6,765 bases of DNA from a bacterium Ga0077546 (GTDB lineage: Bacteria; Cyanobacteriota; Vampirovibrionia; Obscuribacterales; Obscuribacteraceae): contig LNEX01000079.1 of the NCBI GenBank assembly GCA_001464165.1, forward strand, positions 1 to 6,765, in the 5' to 3' direction. Each line of letters opens with the position of its first letter. The stretch's first letter is position 1. The position numbers and the translations under genes were made by a program. Shown piece by piece: positions 5,380 to 6,765 of the stretch. The notes beneath the pieces are model-generated. The model was not told the DNA's origin. It ran no database searches and saw only the letters and a list, made by a program, of their open reading frames with translations.

Positions 5380-6765
5380 ATAGGTATGCGGATATCTGTA
5401 CCAGCGACAAAATCAAGGGCCTCATCATAACCAGCATCGACGTGACGAATCACACCCATACCAGGGTCAGTTGTGAGCACACGGGTAAGCCGCTCGGCTG
5501 CTTCAGGGGTACCGTCAGCAACTATGACCTGACCAGAGTGCAAGGAATAACCCATGCCAACTCCACCACCATGGTGCAGCGAGACCCAACTGGCGCCGCC
5601 AACGGCATTGATCATGGCATTCAAATAAACCCAGTCGGCCACAGCATCTGAGCCGTCTTTCATCGCTTCAGTTTCACGGTTAGGTGAGGCCACAGAGCCA
5701 GAATCAAGGTGATCTCTGCCAATTACAATTGGTGCTTTGACTTTGCCTGAAGCCACTAAATCATTCATGATAAGGCCCATTTTCAAGCGATCGCCATAGC
5801 CGAGCCAGCAGATGCGAGCTGGAAGACCTTGGAACTTCACGCGTTCAGCAGCTAGCTTGATCCAACGACAAAGTTCGACATTATCAGCAAAGTTGGCAAG
5901 GATAGCTTGGTCAATCACAGCAATGTCTTGCGGGTCGCCCGAAAGCGCCGCCCAGCGAAATGGCCCTTTACCTTCGCAGAACAGTGGGCGAATGAATGCT
6001 GGAACAAAGCCGGGGAAATCAAAGGCATCTTTAACGCCGTGATTGAAAGCTTCTTGGCGAATATTATTACCATAATCGAAAGTGATAGCACCGCGTTTCT
6101 GAAACTCTAGCATCGCTTTGACATGAGTAACAATGGCACGGTCAGCCAGTTGTAGGTAGGTGGCTGTGTCGCTAGCACGCAAACTTGTGGCGTCGGCAAT
6201 AGACATTGGCTTGCCGTCTTTCGCTAATGGAATATAGCCGTTCAGCGGATCGTGAGCTGAAGTTTGGTCAGTGACAACGTCAGGCAAGAAGCCAATTTCA
6301 AGCATGCGAGGGAGAAGATCGGCAGCATTGCCACAAAGACCAATCGAAACAGCCTCACCCTTCTCTTTGGCCACTTTAGCCAAAGTCAAAGCGTGCTCTA
6401 AGCTGTCGGCCTGCACATCAAGGTAGGCTGTTTGCAACCGTCTTGCTATTCTCGTTTGGTCTGCTTCAATACAAAGAGCCACTCCTTCATTCATGGTCAC
6501 TGCTAGTGGCTGAGCGCCACCCATGCCACCAAGACCAGAGGTAAGAACAACGCGACCTTTTAGTGTGCCAGCAAAATGCTTGCGAGCAAGGGATGCAAAA
6601 GTTTCATACGTACCTTGCAAAATGCCCTGGGTACCAATATAAATCCAAGAACCAGCCGTCATTTGGCCAAACATCATCAGGCCTTTTTTGTCGAGCTCAC
6701 GGAAGTGCTCCCAGGTAGCCCAATGTCCAACAAGATTAGAATTGGCAATTAAAACTCGAGGAGCG
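5367..6765 (-). CDS. hutU: Urocanate hydratase (5' end beyond window)
   Basis: HutU hydrates urocanate to 4-imidazolone-5-propanoate, the second step of histidine breakdown, using tightly bound NAD+ as an electrophile. The reading frame runs to the window edge: upstream of the internal Met-Met at 6672-6677 it continues as [20 protein letters not shown], which matches the family, so that Met is not the start. About 465 residues are visible and about 90 N-terminal ones are missing from a usual ~555. Visible landmarks are [13 protein letters not shown] FGQMTAGSW, the NAD-binding GLGGMGG (nt 6516-6536), [31 protein letters not shown] with the conserved Cys (nt 5808-5810, equivalent to Cys410 of Pseudomonas), DHLDSGSV (nt 5691-5714) and [11 protein letters not shown]. 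Nothing looks damaged. Other hut genes, if present, lie outside the window. Confidence 0.96.
   Translation of the reverse strand, partial: APRVLIANSNLVGHWATWEHFRELDKKGLMMFGQMTAGSWIYIGTQGILQGTYETFASLARKHFAGTLKGRVVLTSGLGGMGGAQPLAVTMNEGVALCIEADQTRIARRLQTAYLDVQADSLEHALTLAKVAKEKGEAVSIGLCGNAADLLPRMLEIGFLPDVVTDQTSAHDPLNGYIPLAKDGKPMSIADATSLRASDTATYLQLADRAIVTHVKAMLEFQKRGAITFDYGNNIRQEAFNHGVKDAFDFPGFVPAFIRPLFCEGKGPFRWAALSGDPQDIAVIDQAILANFADNVELCRWIKLAAERVKFQGLPARICWLGYGDRLKMGLIMNDLVASGKVKAPIVIGRDHLDSGSVASPNRETEAMKDGSDAVADWVYLNAMINAVGGASWVSLHHGGGVGMGYSLHSGQVIVADGTPEAAERLTRVLTTDPGMGVIRHVDAGYDEALDFVAGTDIRIPMQEI

Noticed and set aside
936..6110. Plus-strand and overlapping open frames of 60-125 codons scattered over the window
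   Set aside because: Each lies antisense to, or out of frame with, a clearly recognised gene, shows no family signature, and has no supporting context.

Overview
All seven genes in this window lie on the minus strand, so the transcripts run from position 6765 towards 1. The sequence has moderate GC and ordinary bacterial gene structure. Several hints suggest a bacterium at or near the non-photosynthetic Cyanobacteria (Melainabacteria/Vampirovibrionia, for example an Obscuribacterales-like genome): a short Gly-rich RRM protein of the cyanobacterial Rbp type, a folate cluster using a CADD-like enzyme, and a coiled-coil/TPR orphan. This placement is tentative inference; no rRNA or other marker gene is present.

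Layout in transcription order. (1) hutU, urocanate hydratase, is cut at its 5' end by the window edge (5367-6765). (2) A 138-bp gap follows, then lysC, aspartate kinase (3972-5228). (3) Fifty bases later comes an unrecognised 328-residue protein with an N-terminal helical/coiled-coil part and one TPR-like repeat (2935-3921). (4) A leader with a 12-bp hairpin precedes a 95-residue RRM RNA-binding protein (2513-2800), whose 3' UTR ends in a clear intrinsic terminator (2408-2437). (5) A compact folate operon follows: a CADD/TenA-like oxygenase (1514-2257), folP (666-1499), folB (288-653) and folK (1-274, cut by the window edge). The gaps between these four genes are only 12-14 bases.

The folate operon is the most interesting part. 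FolB makes 6-hydroxymethyl-dihydropterin, FolK activates it with pyrophosphate, and FolP joins it to para-aminobenzoate (pABA). The first gene encodes a homolog of Chlamydia CADD, a dimetal oxygenase known to make pABA by sacrificing one of its own tyrosines. The metal ligands, the two key tyrosines and the key lysine all appear conserved. The operon therefore seems to supply both halves of dihydropteroate, with CADD replacing the usual chorismate route (PabA/B/C). That replacement is inference from context and motifs; the rest of the genome is not visible.

The other genes look like ordinary metabolism (histidine breakdown, aspartate-family amino acid synthesis) plus one RNA-binding protein and one orphan. 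No tRNA, rRNA, CRISPR array, insertion sequence or prophage element was seen.
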